Source of the DNA: Lachnospiraceae bacterium
GTDB lineage: Bacteria; Bacillota; Clostridia; Lachnospirales; Lachnospiraceae
Direction of reading: 5' to 3'
DNA: 64,000 bases
Assembly (NCBI GenBank): GCA_016281605.1
Contig: JAEEJA010000075.1
Span: 1 to 64,000, forward strand
Part shown: piece by piece, positions 54,509 to 64,000 of the stretch
Numbering within the stretch: position 1 is the first letter of the stretch
Layout: every line of letters starts with the position of its first letter
Notes under the pieces: generated by a model
What the model was told of the DNA's origin: nothing
The model's input: the letters and a program-made list of their open reading frames with translations, nothing else
Database searches by the model: none
Program-made: the position numbers and the translations under genes

Positions 54509-57500
54509 TTATTCGGACAAAATGACATCTGAAAACTCTTCGAGTTCGTCAGCTGTACCCGAAGTAAAGCCGGCGTCATCAAAACTATCACTGTCATCAA
54601 ATGCAAAATTATCTTCTTCCAGAACTCCCTTAACTTCATCATGATCCTGCTCTTCTACATCCTCTGTCATGATAACTTCATTTCCGAATTCATCAAGCAC
54701 TGTTACATCAAGAGCAAGTGCCTGAAGTTCCTTAAGCAGAACCTTGAAGGATTCAGGTATACCCGGATCTGATATATTCTCACCCTTTATAATTGCTTCA
54801 TAAGTCTTAACACGTCCGATAATATCATCAGACTTGACTGTTAATATCTCCTGAAGAGTATAGGCAGCACCGTATGCTTCCAGTGCCCAAACTTCCATCT
54901 CTCCGAATCTCTGACCACCAAACTGTGCTTTACCACCAAGTGGCTGCTGTGTTACGAGTGAGTAAGGACCGGTAGAACGAGCATGGATCTTATCATCAAC
55001 CAAGTGGTGAAGCTTAAGATAATGCATGCATCCGATGGTTACATATCCATCAAAATACTCTCCGGTACGTCCGTCACGCAACTTAACCTTACCGTCTCTT
55101 CTTATCGGAACACCTTCCCACTGCTTCTTATAATCCTGATGCTCCACAAGATACTCCATAACACCCGGATCCAAAACATCTTTATACTTCTCTTGGAATT
55201 CTTCAATTGAAGTATTGGCATAATCATTAGCTAAATCGAGAGTATCCATGATATCACCCTCGTTCGCCCCATTAAATACAGGGGTCGAAACATTGAAACC
55301 AAGAACATTGGCTGCAAGTGAAAGGTGAGTCTCAAGAATCTGTCCGATATTCATACGAGAAGGAACGCCGAGAGGGTTAAGCACGATATCCAAAGGACGA
55401 CCGTTTGGAAGAAATGGCATATCTTCTACAGGAAGAACACGGGAAACTACACCCTTATTACCATGACGACCGGCCATCTTGTCTCCGACCTGAATCTTTC
55501 TCTTCTGAGCTATGTATATACGAACAGTCTGATTAACTCCCGGTGGAAGCTCATCTCCGTTATCACGTGTAAATACTTTGGCATCAACAACAATACCAAA
55601 TTCTCCATGAGGAACCTTAAGTGATGTGTCACGAACCTCTCTTGCTTTCTCGCCAAAGATTGCACGTAACAATCTTTCCTCAGCAGTAAGTTCTGTTTCA
55701 CCCTTAGGTGTAACCTTACCAACGAGTATATCACCCGCTCTTACCTCTGCACCTATACGGATGATACCGTTTTCATCAAGGTTTTTAAGAGCTTCATCTC
55801 CGACGCCCGGCACATCCCTTGTTATCTCTTCTACACCAAGCTTTGTGTCTCTGGCTTCAGCTGTATACTCATTTATATGTACAGATGTGTATACATCTTC
55901 TTTTACAAGTCTTTCACTAAGAAGAACCGCATCCTCGTAATTGTAACCTTCCCAGGTCATGAATCCGATAAGAGGATTCTTTCCTAATGCGATTTCTCCG
56001 TAGCAGGTACAAGGACCATCTGCTATAACCTGTCCTTTTGTTATATGATCACCCTTATCAACTATAGGGCGCTGATTGATGGATGTTCCCTGATTAGAAC
56101 GGCGGAATTTTGCAACCTTGTATGTCTTACGCTTTCCATCATCGGTAGTTACAACTATCTCATTAGAAGCCGATCTCTCTACCACTCCGTCTTCTTCAGC
56201 CACTATACAGTTACCTGAGTCAACAGCAGCCTTCATCTCCATACCTGTACCAACCTTCGGCGCTTCGGTTATAAGAAGCGGAACCGCCTGACGCTGCATG
56301 TTAGATCCCATGAGAGCACGGTTTGCATCGTCATTTTCAAGGAACGGAATCATGGCAGTAGCAACTGAGAATACCATCCTTGGAGAAACGTCCATAAGAT
56401 CAATCTTCTTACGATTGAACTGAGATGTTTCTTCTTTATATCTACCGGAAACATTTTTATTAATAAAATGTCCCTCTTCATCAAGTTTTTCGTTAGCCTG
56501 TGCAACTATATACTTATCTTCCTCGTCAGCAGGGAGGTAGATAACCTCATCTGTAACCCTTGGATTCTCAGGATCTGACTTATCCACACGACGGTAAGGA
56601 GCCTCAACAAAGCCGTAATCATTTATTTTAGCGTAAGATGCTAATGAGTTGATAAGACCGATGTTTGGTCCTTCAGGTGTCTCTACCGGACACATACGTC
56701 CATAGTGTGAATAATGTACGTCACGAACTTCGAAACCTGCACGATCTCTAGAAAGACCACCAGGTCCAAGTGCAGATAAACGTCTCTTATGAGTAAGCTC
56801 TGAAAGTGGATTGTTCTGATCCATAAACTGTGAAAGCTGTGATGAACCAAAGAACTCTCTAATAGCAGATGTTATAGGCTTTATATTGATAAGAGACTGT
56901 GCTGTAATAGTGTTAGGATCCTGTGTCTGCATCCTTTCTCTTACCACACGTTCCATACGTGAAAGTCCGATACGATACTGATTTTGTAGGAGTTCGCCTA
57001 CCGCACGGATACGTCTGTTTCCAAGGTGATCGATATCATCTGAATTACCTACACCATACTCGATATGCATGTTGTAGTTAATAGTAGCAAATATATCTTC
57101 ATGGGTAATGTGCTTAGGTATAAGCTGAGCCTTATTATCCCTAAGCATTTCCTTTAAGTCTTCAATTGTATCAGGATCTTCTAGATCTTCAGAATCAAAC
57201 TCATCAAGTATAGCCTTCAATACAGGATAGTAAACCATCTCCCATATATCAAGTTCATTGATAATATCTTCAGAAAGATAGCCGGATGCATCTACCATCA
57301 TATTGGAGAGCACCTTTACAACTCTCTTGGTTCCGTCATTTTCCTCAACCTCGAGGATAACGTAAGGAACAGCGGCATTCTGAATATTCTCTGCTATATC
57401 TTCAGTAATACGTGTTCCGGCTTCAATAATCTCTCCGGTTGTAGGCAAAATAACATCTTCAAACAACTTAAATCCTACTATACGTCTCTTAAAATGAAGT

Positions 57501-58348
57501 TTCTTGTTGTATTTATATCTACCAACCTTTGCCAAATCATATCTTTTGGCATCAAAGAACATGTTATTTAAAAGTGTTTCAGCACTTTCAACACTCGAAG
57601 GCTCACCCGGTCTTAATCTCTTGTATAATTCAAGGAGACCTGAGTTATAATCATGAGTGACATCCTTTTCAAAGCTCGCAAGAATCTTTGGTTCCTCACC
57701 AAACATCTCTAAGATTTCCTCATTACTTCCAAGCCCTAATGAACGTAAAAATACTGTTATAGGCATCTTTCTGTTACGATCAACACGAACGCTGAAAACA
57801 TCGTTGGAATCAGTTTCATATTCAAGCCATGCGCCGCGATTTGGTATAACCTGTGTGCTGAAAAGCTTCTTTCCGACTTTGTCTCTCTCGATGGTATAAT
57901 AGATTCCCGGCGATCTTACAAGCTGACTTACTATAACACGTTCAGCACCGTTCATAATAAAGGTACCCGTATCTGTCATAATAGGAAGATCACCCATAAA
58001 GATGGTCTGTTCCTTTATCTCACCGGTATCATTGTTTAAAAGTCGCACATAAACCTCGAGCGGAGCACAGTAAGTAGCATCACGCTCTCTGCACTCATCG
58101 ATAGTATACTTAGCCTTTTCCTTCTCGAATTTAAAATCGCCAAACTCCAGACTAAAACGGCTATTATTATGCTCGACAATGGGTGATATGTCATCAAAAG
58201 CTTCTTTCAAACCTTCTTTTAAAAACCACTCATAGGATTTAGTCTGAACTTCAATAAGATTAGGCATCTCAAGAACTTCACGCTGATTTGAATATGTCAT
58301 TCTTACGTCTTTTCCGACATTAATCGGACGAATCCTGTTCTTTTTCAT
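54509..58348 (-). CDS. rpoB: RNA polymerase beta subunit
   Basis: The 1279-aa protein has RpoB landmarks: [25 protein letters not shown], the rifampicin cluster [54 protein letters not shown] and [22 protein letters not shown]. The rifampicin-region residues look wild type (Q, D, H, R and S retained). The C-terminus carries an acidic extension of ~60 residues. It has its own strong promoter and a ~230-nt leader; rplJL are not upstream, a GH31 gene diverges instead. Confidence 0.98.
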   Translation of the reverse strand: MKKNRIRPINVGKDVRMTYSNQREVLEMPNLIEVQTKSYEWFLKEGLKEAFDDISPIVEHNNSRFSLEFGDFKFEKEKAKYTIDECRERDATYCAPLEVYVRLLNNDTGEIKEQTIFMGDLPIMTDTGTFIMNGAERVIVSQLVRSPGIYYTIERDKVGKKLFSTQVIPNRGAWLEYETDSNDVFSVRVDRNRKMPITVFLRSLGLGSNEEILEMFGEEPKILASFEKDVTHDYNSGLLELYKRLRPGEPSSVESAETLLNNMFFDAKRYDLAKVGRYKYNKKLHFKRRIVGFKLFEDVILPTTGEIIEAGTRITEDIAENIQNAAVPYVILEVEENDGTKRVVKVLSNMMVDASGYLSEDIINELDIWEMVYYPVLKAILDEFDSEDLEDPDTIEDLKEMLRDNKAQLIPKHITHEDIFATINYNMHIEYGVGNSDDIDHLGNRRIRAVGELLQNQYRIGLSRMERVVRERMQTQDPNTITAQSLINIKPITSAIREFFGSSQLSQFMDQNNPLSELTHKRRLSALGPGGLSRDRAGFEVRDVHYSHYGRMCPVETPEGPNIGLINSLASYAKINDYGFVEAPYRRVDKSDPENPRVTDEVIYLPADEEDKYIVAQANEKLDEEGHFINKNVSGRYKEETSQFNRKKIDLMDVSPRMVFSVATAMIPFLENDDANRALMGSNMQRQAVPLLITEAPKVGTGMEMKAAVDSGNCIVAEEDGVVERSASNEIVVTTDDGKRKTYKVAKFRRSNQGTSINQRPIVDKGDHITKGQVIADGPCTCYGEIALGKNPLIGFMTWEGYNYEDAVLLSERLVKEDVYTSVHINEYTAEARDTKLGVEEITRDVPGVGDEALKNLDENGIIRIGAEVRAGDILVGKVTPKGETELTAEERLLRAIFGEKAREVRDTSLKVPHGEFGIVVDAKVFTRDNGDELPPGVNQTVRIYIAQKRKIQVGDKMAGRHGNKGVVSRVLPVEDMPFLPNGRPLDIVLNPLGVPSRMNIGQILETHLSLAANVLGFNVSTPVFNGANEGDIMDTLDLANDYANTSIEEFQEKYKDVLDPGVMEYLVEHQDYKKQWEGVPIRRDGKVKLRDGRTGEYFDGYVTIGCMHYLKLHHLVDDKIHARSTGPYSLVTQQPLGGKAQFGGQRFGEMEVWALEAYGAAYTLQEILTVKSDDIIGRVKTYEAIIKGENISDPGIPESFKVLLKELQALALDVTVLDEFGNEVIMTEDVEEQDHDEVKGVLEEDNFAFDDSDSFDDAGFTSGTADELEEFSDVILSE

Positions 58349-58517
58349 GGGTATAATACTCCTTAATGTTATATAGAAGTTTTATGTGATCGATTATTAT
58401 ATTACAGCAATTATAGAATAGAAATATGCACTAAATTGCTTAAAAAGAAAAAAGAGAAAGGTCATTAAGCGCATAAAGGTACTCTCGTCTTTAAATTGCT
58501 TTAAACACGAAAATACT

Positions 58518-58545
58518 TTGCTTTTAACCTTATTTATGATATAAT
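58518..58545 (+). promoter_or_regulatory. Promoter of the GH31 gene
   Basis: TTGCTT (58518-58523), 16-bp spacer, TATAAT (58540-58545). Its transcript would start near 58552, inside the rpoB leader region on the other strand. Confidence 0.55.
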
Positions 58546-58586
58546 TAACTGGAATATGAGCAATCAGTCACAATAGTGCATTTTTC

Positions 58587-58615
58587 ATAATAACAGCTTA
58601 GAATTTTAAAGTCAA
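58587..58615 (-). promoter_or_regulatory. Promoter of rpoBC
   Basis: TTGACT (58610-58615), 17-bp spacer, TATTAT (58587-58592) on the minus strand, with start near 58580 and a leader of about 230 nt before rpoB. The motif TAAATTGCT occurs three times in this intergenic region (58432, 58492 and 58646). Confidence 0.7.
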
Positions 58616-58684
58616 GCTTTTTTTATATTTTTTTGCAATCCTTGTTAAATTGCTAAAAAAACACTTTTGGATAGGAGAAGAATT

Positions 58685-60751
58685 ATGTATTTTGAAGAAC
58701 TTTCAGACAGACTGGTGATTAGAGAATCCGGTACTACCATGTACCTTTTACCTTGGGGAAAAGATGCATTTCGCTTTCAGATGACAAAAGAAGCTTCTAT
58801 GAACAGCGAAGATTTTGCTTTGAGACATAAACCTGAAGGCGGACAGCTCGAGGTCACCTTCGAATCAGTTGATATGACAGAACCTTTCTATCACACTCCT
58901 GAGGAGAGAGAAGAAAATGCTTCCTTAGGAACACGTGTTACCGTAAAAAACGGAAAGATAACAGCCGAGATAGATCCCGAAGGTGTTATCTCCTACTATA
59001 ACGGTTCAAAACTCCTTACAAAGGAGTACTGGAGAAACAGAAACCGAATCGACCGTTTTGCTACCCCGCTAAGAATCGATGCAAGAGAATTAAAACCGAT
59101 TATGGGAACCGATAATTACGAGCTTACCATGCGATTCGAGGCATATGAAGAGGAAAAATTCTACGGTCTCGGACAATATCAGGAAGATGATTTCAACAAA
59201 AAGGGATACACCTTAGAGTTAGCTCACAGAAATTCACAATGCAGTATTCCATTTATGATATCAAACAGAGGTTATGGATTCTTCTGGAACAATCCCGCTA
59301 TTGGCAGGGTTTCATTAGCAAAAAACATTGTTGAGTGGTATGCTCGTTCTACAAAGAAAATGGATTATCTCATAATAGCAGGAGATACTCCGGCAGATAT
59401 CGAAGAGCTTTATACTGCTTCTACCGGAAGGACCCCTATGATACCCGAGTACGGTATAGGCTTCTGGCAATGTAAGCTTCGTTACCGTACGCAGGAAGAA
59501 GTTCTTAACGTTGCAAGAGAATATAAAAGAAGGGGTATTCCTCTGGATGTTATCGTTATAGATTTCTTCCATTGGACAAGACAGGGAGAATTCAAGTTCG
59601 ATCCACATGAGTGGCCGGATCCGGATGCAATGATAAAAGAACTTCGTGAAATGAACATAGAGCCGGTTGTTTCTGTATGGCCAACAATCGACGAGCACTC
59701 CGAAAACTATCCGGAAATGAACGAAAAAGGCTATCTGATAAAGAGCGATCGTGGCAACTGCATAAATATGACCTGGATGGGAAATACAACTTTTTACGAT
59801 GCTACTAACCCTGATGCAAGAAAATTTGTATGGAATATATGTAAGAAAAACTATTTCGACAAGGGTATAAAGTGCTTCTGGCTCGATGAAGCCGAACCCG
59901 AATACGGACCATACGACTTTGACCTATATAGATATTATAAGGGTCCTGCCCTCTCCTGTTCAAATCTCTATCCACTTATGTATGCCAAAGGTTTTCATGA
60001 CGGATTAAAGAATGAAGGTGTAGAAAATGTACTGAATCTCGTAAGAGCGGCCTGGGCAGGTTCTCAGAAGTACGGAGTACTGACATGGTCCGGTGATATC
60101 CACTCATCCTTCAAAGCCATGAAGCAGCAGGTTCAAGCCGGTCTCAGTATGGCTATTGCCGGTATACCATGGTGGACCTCCGATATAGGCGGATTCTTAG
60201 GAGGCGATAATTGTGACCCGGACTTCAAGGAACTTATGGCAAGATGGTTTGCCTATGGTGCTTTCTGTCCTATATTTAGACTCCATGGAGAACGCTCTCC
60301 TTACAAAAAGAGAGAACAAGAATTCAGAGACAATATAAGACTCTTCTCATCAGGCCAGGATAACGAAATATGGACATGGGGAGAAGAAATATATGAAATC
60401 ATGAAAAACTTTATTCTCATAAGAGAAAAGCTTCGTCCCTACATAAGAGATATAATGATGGAAGCTCACGAAAAGGGTTCACCGGTCATGAGACCTCTGT
60501 GGTATGAATTTCCTAAGGATGAGGGTGCATGGGAAGAAACCTGCTCATACATGTTTGGTCCATCACTTTTGATTGCACCTGTTTGTGAAAAGGGCGTTGA
60601 GGAAATCACAGTTTACCTTCCAAAGGGTGCAAACTGGATTGAAAGCAGAACCGGAAATACCTTTACAGGTGGTAAATGGGTGCTTGCAAAAGCTGATCTC
60701 GCTACAATTCCTGTATTTATAAGAGAGGGAAGCGATATAACTGTTTACTGA
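58685..60751 (+). CDS. GH31 glycosidase (alpha-xylosidase / alpha-glucosidase type)
   Basis: The ~688-aa protein lacks a signal peptide and has the GH31 order: N-terminal beta-sandwich (KFYGLGQYQEDDFNKKGYTLEL), barrel with PEYGIGFWQCKLRYRTQEEV, VIDFFHW, FWLDEAEPEYG with the nucleophile Asp, and GIPWWTSDIGGF with the acid Asp. WQCKLRY and the EAEPE context resemble YicI-like alpha-xylosidases, which release xylose from xyloglucan oligosaccharides. The start is MYFEEL at 58685 after AGGAG; the TTG at 58667 is less likely. Confidence 0.92.
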   Translation: MYFEELSDRLVIRESGTTMYLLPWGKDAFRFQMTKEASMNSEDFALRHKPEGGQLEVTFESVDMTEPFYHTPEEREENASLGTRVTVKNGKITAEIDPEGVISYYNGSKLLTKEYWRNRNRIDRFATPLRIDARELKPIMGTDNYELTMRFEAYEEEKFYGLGQYQEDDFNKKGYTLELAHRNSQCSIPFMISNRGYGFFWNNPAIGRVSLAKNIVEWYARSTKKMDYLIIAGDTPADIEELYTASTGRTPMIPEYGIGFWQCKLRYRTQEEVLNVAREYKRRGIPLDVIVIDFFHWTRQGEFKFDPHEWPDPDAMIKELREMNIEPVVSVWPTIDEHSENYPEMNEKGYLIKSDRGNCINMTWMGNTTFYDATNPDARKFVWNICKKNYFDKGIKCFWLDEAEPEYGPYDFDLYRYYKGPALSCSNLYPLMYAKGFHDGLKNEGVENVLNLVRAAWAGSQKYGVLTWSGDIHSSFKAMKQQVQAGLSMAIAGIPWWTSDIGGFLGGDNCDPDFKELMARWFAYGAFCPIFRLHGERSPYKKREQEFRDNIRLFSSGQDNEIWTWGEEIYEIMKNFILIREKLRPYIRDIMMEAHEKGSPVMRPLWYEFPKDEGAWEETCSYMFGPSLLIAPVCEKGVEEITVYLPKGANWIESRTGNTFTGGKWVLAKADLATIPVFIREGSDITVY

Positions 60752-60781
60752 TACTGATTCGTTTAAAAATATGTAAAAATC

Positions 60782-60821
60782 AAAGGTCCTTATTGAAGAG
60801 ATAATCTCCATAAGGACCTTT
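60782..60821. terminator. Bidirectional terminator after the GH31 gene
   Basis: AAAGGTCCTTA (60782-60792) pairs with TAAGGACCTTT (60811-60821), with an inner GAGAT/ATCTC stem. It serves the convergent GH31 and serine hydrolase genes. Confidence 0.88.
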
Positions 60822-60852
60822 ATATATTAAAATAATTTCTTTATTCTACAGT

Positions 60853-62034
60853 TTAATACTCAACTGAACCATAAACAATATTCTTTATTATCTGATGGTC
60901 CCTAAACCCATTTCCGCCACATTTTTGCAAGGCATATACTATACCTAAATCCTCGTCCGGATCAACAAACATATATGTACCAAGAAAACCATCCCAACCA
61001 TACTCTCCCGGTGTTCCAAGACATCCGTTTTCATAAGGCTTTATCATATGTCTCATTAGATTTCCATAACCATAGCCTCTTAATGATTCCCAATCATAAT
61101 AAGGTCTGTTCTCATCAGTAAGATGATCTTCCTGCATAAATTCAGCTACCTTTTCACCGTAAATTCTAACTCCGTCACAACATCCACATCCTAAGAAAAG
61201 CTTTACTATCTTTCCATAATCATCCAGAGTTGATACCAATCCCGCTCCTCCGGACTCAAACTTAGGTTTCTTTAAGAAATTATGAGTCAATCCAAGCATA
61301 TGATCAGAGCTCCATGGATTGAGCTTTCCATCTTCATAAAGGTATGACTGCGAAAATCTGCCAAGCTTTTCTTCAGGAACGAAAAAGTCTGTATCACACA
61401 TACCCAGAGGCTCAAAAATCGTCTTTTTAAGATAATCTCCATATGTCATACCGCTTACCTTCATAACTATTGCTCCGAGAACATCTGCACAAAGACTATA
61501 TCTCCATCTTGTTCCCGGTTCAAATTCAAGTGGCATCTGACCGATTATATTCGCAAATTCCACAGTATCAGGCTCACATCCGTTATCATAAAGTTCTCTA
61601 TAGAATTCATCAATCCTTTCCTGCATCAAAGCTCCTACAGGATAGCTCATATCAGGATAAACGCACCCTGCAGTCATATCGAGTAACTGCTGTATGGTTG
61701 CATCCTGCTTTACGGGGATAAGTCTTCCTTCGTCATATATTTTCTGATTCTTAAAACCATCAAGATACATGCTTACAGGATCAGAAAGCCCTAGTAAACC
61801 CTTTTCCACAAGTGTCATAACTGCTATGGAAGTAACAGGCTTAGTCATGGAATAACACCTGAATATAGTGTCAGACTGCATAGGTATACCCTTTTCAATA
61901 TCAGCCATACCCACTGCGGTTCTGTAAACCTCAGTATCTCCACTTATAACAGAAATACTTGAACCTGCTATCTCTCCTCTGTCAACTGACTTCTTCATAA
62001 AGGATTCAAGATTTTTAAGATTATCAATGTTCAT
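60853..62034 (-). CDS. Beta-lactamase-family serine hydrolase (class C / EstB-like)
   Basis: The 393-aa protein has the SxxK motif in FRCYSMTKPVTSIAVMTLVE, a Tyr motif in WRYSLCADVLGAIV (YSL rather than YSN) and a late GWDGFLGTYMFVDP, in place of the KTG triad. No signal peptide is seen, so a cytosolic esterase or peptidase is more likely than a true beta-lactamase; acetyl-esterase action on plant glycans would fit the neighbours. It follows the GH3 gene by 35 nt on the same strand. TTGGAG site before the ATG. Confidence 0.87.
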   Translation of the reverse strand: MNIDNLKNLESFMKKSVDRGEIAGSSISVISGDTEVYRTAVGMADIEKGIPMQSDTIFRCYSMTKPVTSIAVMTLVEKGLLGLSDPVSMYLDGFKNQKIYDEGRLIPVKQDATIQQLLDMTAGCVYPDMSYPVGALMQERIDEFYRELYDNGCEPDTVEFANIIGQMPLEFEPGTRWRYSLCADVLGAIVMKVSGMTYGDYLKKTIFEPLGMCDTDFFVPEEKLGRFSQSYLYEDGKLNPWSSDHMLGLTHNFLKKPKFESGGAGLVSTLDDYGKIVKLFLGCGCCDGVRIYGEKVAEFMQEDHLTDENRPYYDWESLRGYGYGNLMRHMIKPYENGCLGTPGEYGWDGFLGTYMFVDPDEDLGIVYALQKCGGNGFRDHQIIKNIVYGSVEY

Positions 62035-62069
62035 TATTATTCTCCAATTCTTATTATATATAAATGTTT

Positions 62070-64000
62070 CTAAAGCATAGCATTGATTGCATCTATTGTT
62101 TGCTGCATAAATTCGTAAGTTATAGTCTTATCTCCGCCCGGATTAAATGACATGATAGAGTGCAGTGGAGTTTCATAAAACTGCGCATTATTCATAGTCA
62201 TATCTTCCAAAGTGAAGTTTTCCATATCAATTTGACAAGCTTCATCATACCCTGCTTTTCTTGCAAATGCTTTTAAAGGCTCAACAAAACCAACACGTCT
62301 TATGATATCACTGAAGGTAGACATATCATCCACTTTTAATGAATTCTTTTCACCGGAATTAATAGTAATAGATTTTTTAAGCTTTAAATCTCTGGAGCTT
62401 GAACCTACAGCTATAACATACTCTCCCGAAGGTGCATACCAATCATCCAAATCGATATCATAATACGTAAACGCTCTCCTGTCGAGTTGGAATTCTATCT
62501 GCTTCTCTTCTCCCGGCTTTAAGAATATCTTTTTAAATCCCCTTAATTCTCTTACAGGTCTGTGTTCGTCGCAAACAGCATTTTCCACATAAACCTGAGG
62601 AACCTCTGCAGCTGCACAGTCTCCGGTGTTTTTAAGAGTAAATAAAACCTTTATGTCGCAGGCTCCCACTCCTCTCTCAAGCTTTAAATCCTTATATTCA
62701 AAGGTTGTATAGGTAAGTCCGTGTCCAAACGGGAATAAAACATCCAGCTTTTTTTTATCATAATACCTGTATCCGATATATATTCCCTCTGAATATCTAA
62801 CATTTTGCTTTCCACCGGGGAACTCTGTAAATGCAGGCGTATCCTCGATTCTTAAAGGAAATGTCTCTGCTAAGTGACCGGATGGCGACTTTGTGCCAAA
62901 AAGAAGGTCTGTACATGCATAACCTAATCCTTCTCCCGCTAAGTACATCTCCAGTACACTATCAACCTCATCAATCCAAGGCATGGTAATCGGAGAACCG
63001 TTAAAAAGCACTACAACTGTTCTTTCTGAAACCTTTGCAATCTCAGAGATTAATCTGTTTTGATTATCCGGAAGATTCATATTTGCTCTGTCGAAGCTCT
63101 CATACTCTATTTCATCAGGAAGTCCTGCAAATATAACGCTGACATCAGACTTTGCTGCAAGTCCGATAGCTTCATCGAGAAGTTCATCCTCATCAATCTT
63201 TTTGTTCTTCACATCTTCACGATTTATGGAGTAGCCCTGTGCACATGTTATCTTAACGCCCTTATACTCTTTCAATGCATCAACAACAGCATCAACTCTG
63301 TAAGGATTAATATGACTAGAGCCTCCTCCCTGATACTTCGCAACAGACGCAAATTCACCTATAAATGCATATTTAGGCAGATTATCACCTGTTGTATTTT
63401 TTGAAAGAGGCAGAGTACATTTATCATTCTTCAAAAGAACTGCAGACTCAGTAGCTACACGCCTTGCAACAGAGTGATGTTCCTCTTTACTGTAATCATC
63501 TATTGCCCCTCCGCAGTTTCTTTTATAATCTTCTCTTCCCTCTAATCCCTTATTTACCAGGTTTAGCACTTCTCTTACTCTATCGTCAAATGCTGTTTCA
63601 GATACACGCTTCTCTTTAACAGCTTCGGCAAGATAATTATCCCTTACTCCTTGTGATGTAGGCATTTCAAGGGCAAGTCCTGCTTCAACGGATTTAAGTT
63701 TATCATGCATAGCACCCCAGTCAGTCATAACTAAACCATCAAAGCCCCATTTATCTTTCAGTACATCTGTTAAAATATACTTATTCTCACAGGAGTAAAC
63801 GCCATTAATACGGTTATAGCTACACATAAGAGTCCAGGGCTTTGCCTGCTTAACTACATCCTCAAAAGCTCTTAGGTAAATCTCATGTAAAGACCTCTTA
63901 TCAATTTCAGCATTTATTACAAATCTTCTTGTCTCCTGATTATTGGCTGCAAAGTGCTTCAGCGCAACACCAACACCCTTTGACTGAACACCCTTTACAA
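62070..64000 (-). CDS. GH3 beta-glucosidase/beta-xylosidase, 5' end beyond the window
   Basis: The frame runs open to the window edge; translation upstream of the ATG at 63827 continues with VALKHFAANNQETRRF, the GH3 KHF(A)xNxQ motif, so that ATG is internal and the gene is incomplete here. The nucleophile Asp is in GLVMTDWGAMH. Further on are the alpha/beta sandwich (AVLLKNDKCTLPL, FIGEFASVAKYQGGGSSHI) and the fibronectin III-like C-terminus (YTTFEYKDLKLE). GH3 enzymes cleave beta-linked gluco- or xylo-oligosaccharides. It heads a pair with the serine hydrolase. Confidence 0.94.
   Translation of the reverse strand, partial: VKGVQSKGVGVALKHFAANNQETRRFVINAEIDKRSLHEIYLRAFEDVVKQAKPWTLMCSYNRINGVYSCENKYILTDVLKDKWGFDGLVMTDWGAMHDKLKSVEAGLALEMPTSQGVRDNYLAEAVKEKRVSETAFDDRVREVLNLVNKGLEGREDYKRNCGGAIDDYSKEEHHSVARRVATESAVLLKNDKCTLPLSKNTTGDNLPKYAFIGEFASVAKYQGGGSSHINPYRVDAVVDALKEYKGVKITCAQGYSINREDVKNKKIDEDELLDEAIGLAAKSDVSVIFAGLPDEIEYESFDRANMNLPDNQNRLISEIAKVSERTVVVLFNGSPITMPWIDEVDSVLEMYLAGEGLGYACTDLLFGTKSPSGHLAETFPLRIEDTPAFTEFPGGKQNVRYSEGIYIGYRYYDKKKLDVLFPFGHGLTYTTFEYKDLKLERGVGACDIKVLFTLKNTGDCAAAEVPQVYVENAVCDEHRPVRELRGFKKIFLKPGEEKQIEFQLDRRAFTYYDIDLDDWYAPSGEYVIAVGSSSRDLKLKKSITINSGEKNSLKVDDMSTFSDIIRRVGFVEPLKAFARKAGYDEACQIDMENFTLEDMTMNNAQFYETPLHSIMSFNPGGDKTITYEFMQQTIDAINAML

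Noticed and set aside
50900-58000. Many 60-150-aa plus-strand ORFs opposite rpoB and rpoC
   Set aside because: They are antisense shadows of highly conserved coding sequence without ribosome sites.
60853-62034. Antibiotic-resistance beta-lactamase
   Set aside because: No signal peptide, no KTG triad, YSL in place of YSN, and a glycosidase neighbour; the family is mostly esterases and peptidases.

Overview
The window is AT-rich, gene-dense DNA that reads as ordinary chromosome of a Lachnospiraceae-type Firmicute, probably a fibre-degrading gut or rumen organism close to Butyrivibrio or a relative. This rests on strong GGAGG or GGGGGAAT ribosome-binding sites, frequent TTGNNN-N17-TATAAT-like promoters, a tryptophan T-box leader, MecA, HU/RqcP and RecO, and many plant-polysaccharide enzymes (GH43, GH9, GH31, GH3) beside lipoprotein sugar-binding proteins. 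The genus assignment is inference. No tRNA, rRNA, CRISPR array, prophage or plasmid module was seen.

Layout. 1-418: hairpins resembling the right end of an IS200/IS605-type element, then a 38-bp tandem repeat derived from the 3' end of the next gene. 0.4-12 kb: an orphan solute-binding lipoprotein; a GH43 enzyme divergent from an AraC regulator with a clear two-repeat operator between them; a GH9 cellulase lipoprotein; a polyamine-type ABC operon in the order potA-potC-potB-potD; an NlpC/P60 protein. 12-21 kb, nearly all minus strand: icd, MYG1-like protein, G3E GTPase, SpoIIE-type phosphatase, a candidate 26-aa membrane peptide, a PacL-like small protein, a P1B ATPase and trpS. 21-32 kb: a small protein with three FliM-like motifs, an OGG-type glycosylase, ilvE, a fusion of a degenerate low-molecular-weight phosphatase with RpiB, a Sua5/TsaC protein, a GH18 protein, mecA, rqcP, HU, an HD protein, glf, a probable 6S RNA and recO. 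32-42 kb: GH25 lysozyme, class II aldolase, a PASTA protein whose kinase domain looks catalytically dead, a secreted protein, trpBA behind a T-box, and a secreted DUF3298-like protein. 42-50 kb: glgB, an oligopeptide-type binding protein, and a three-gene carbohydrate ABC operon. 50-58 kb: rpoB-rpoC without the usual ribosomal-protein neighbours. 58-64 kb: GH31, a serine hydrolase and a GH3 enzyme cut by the window edge.

The carbohydrate genes form a dispersed import-and-cleavage set: secreted GH9 and perhaps GH43 act on polymers, binding proteins and the ABC importer take up oligosaccharides, and the signal-less GH31 and GH3 act inside; GlgB stores surplus glucose as glycogen. No single new large system stands out. 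The most unusual items are the pseudokinase with PASTA domains, the triple FliM-motif protein, the inactivated phosphatase-RpiB fusion, the PacL-like partner of the P-type ATPase, two candidate micro-ORFs, and a recurrent ATGGAG(A/G)T-type start cassette that makes many automatic gene starts four codons too long.
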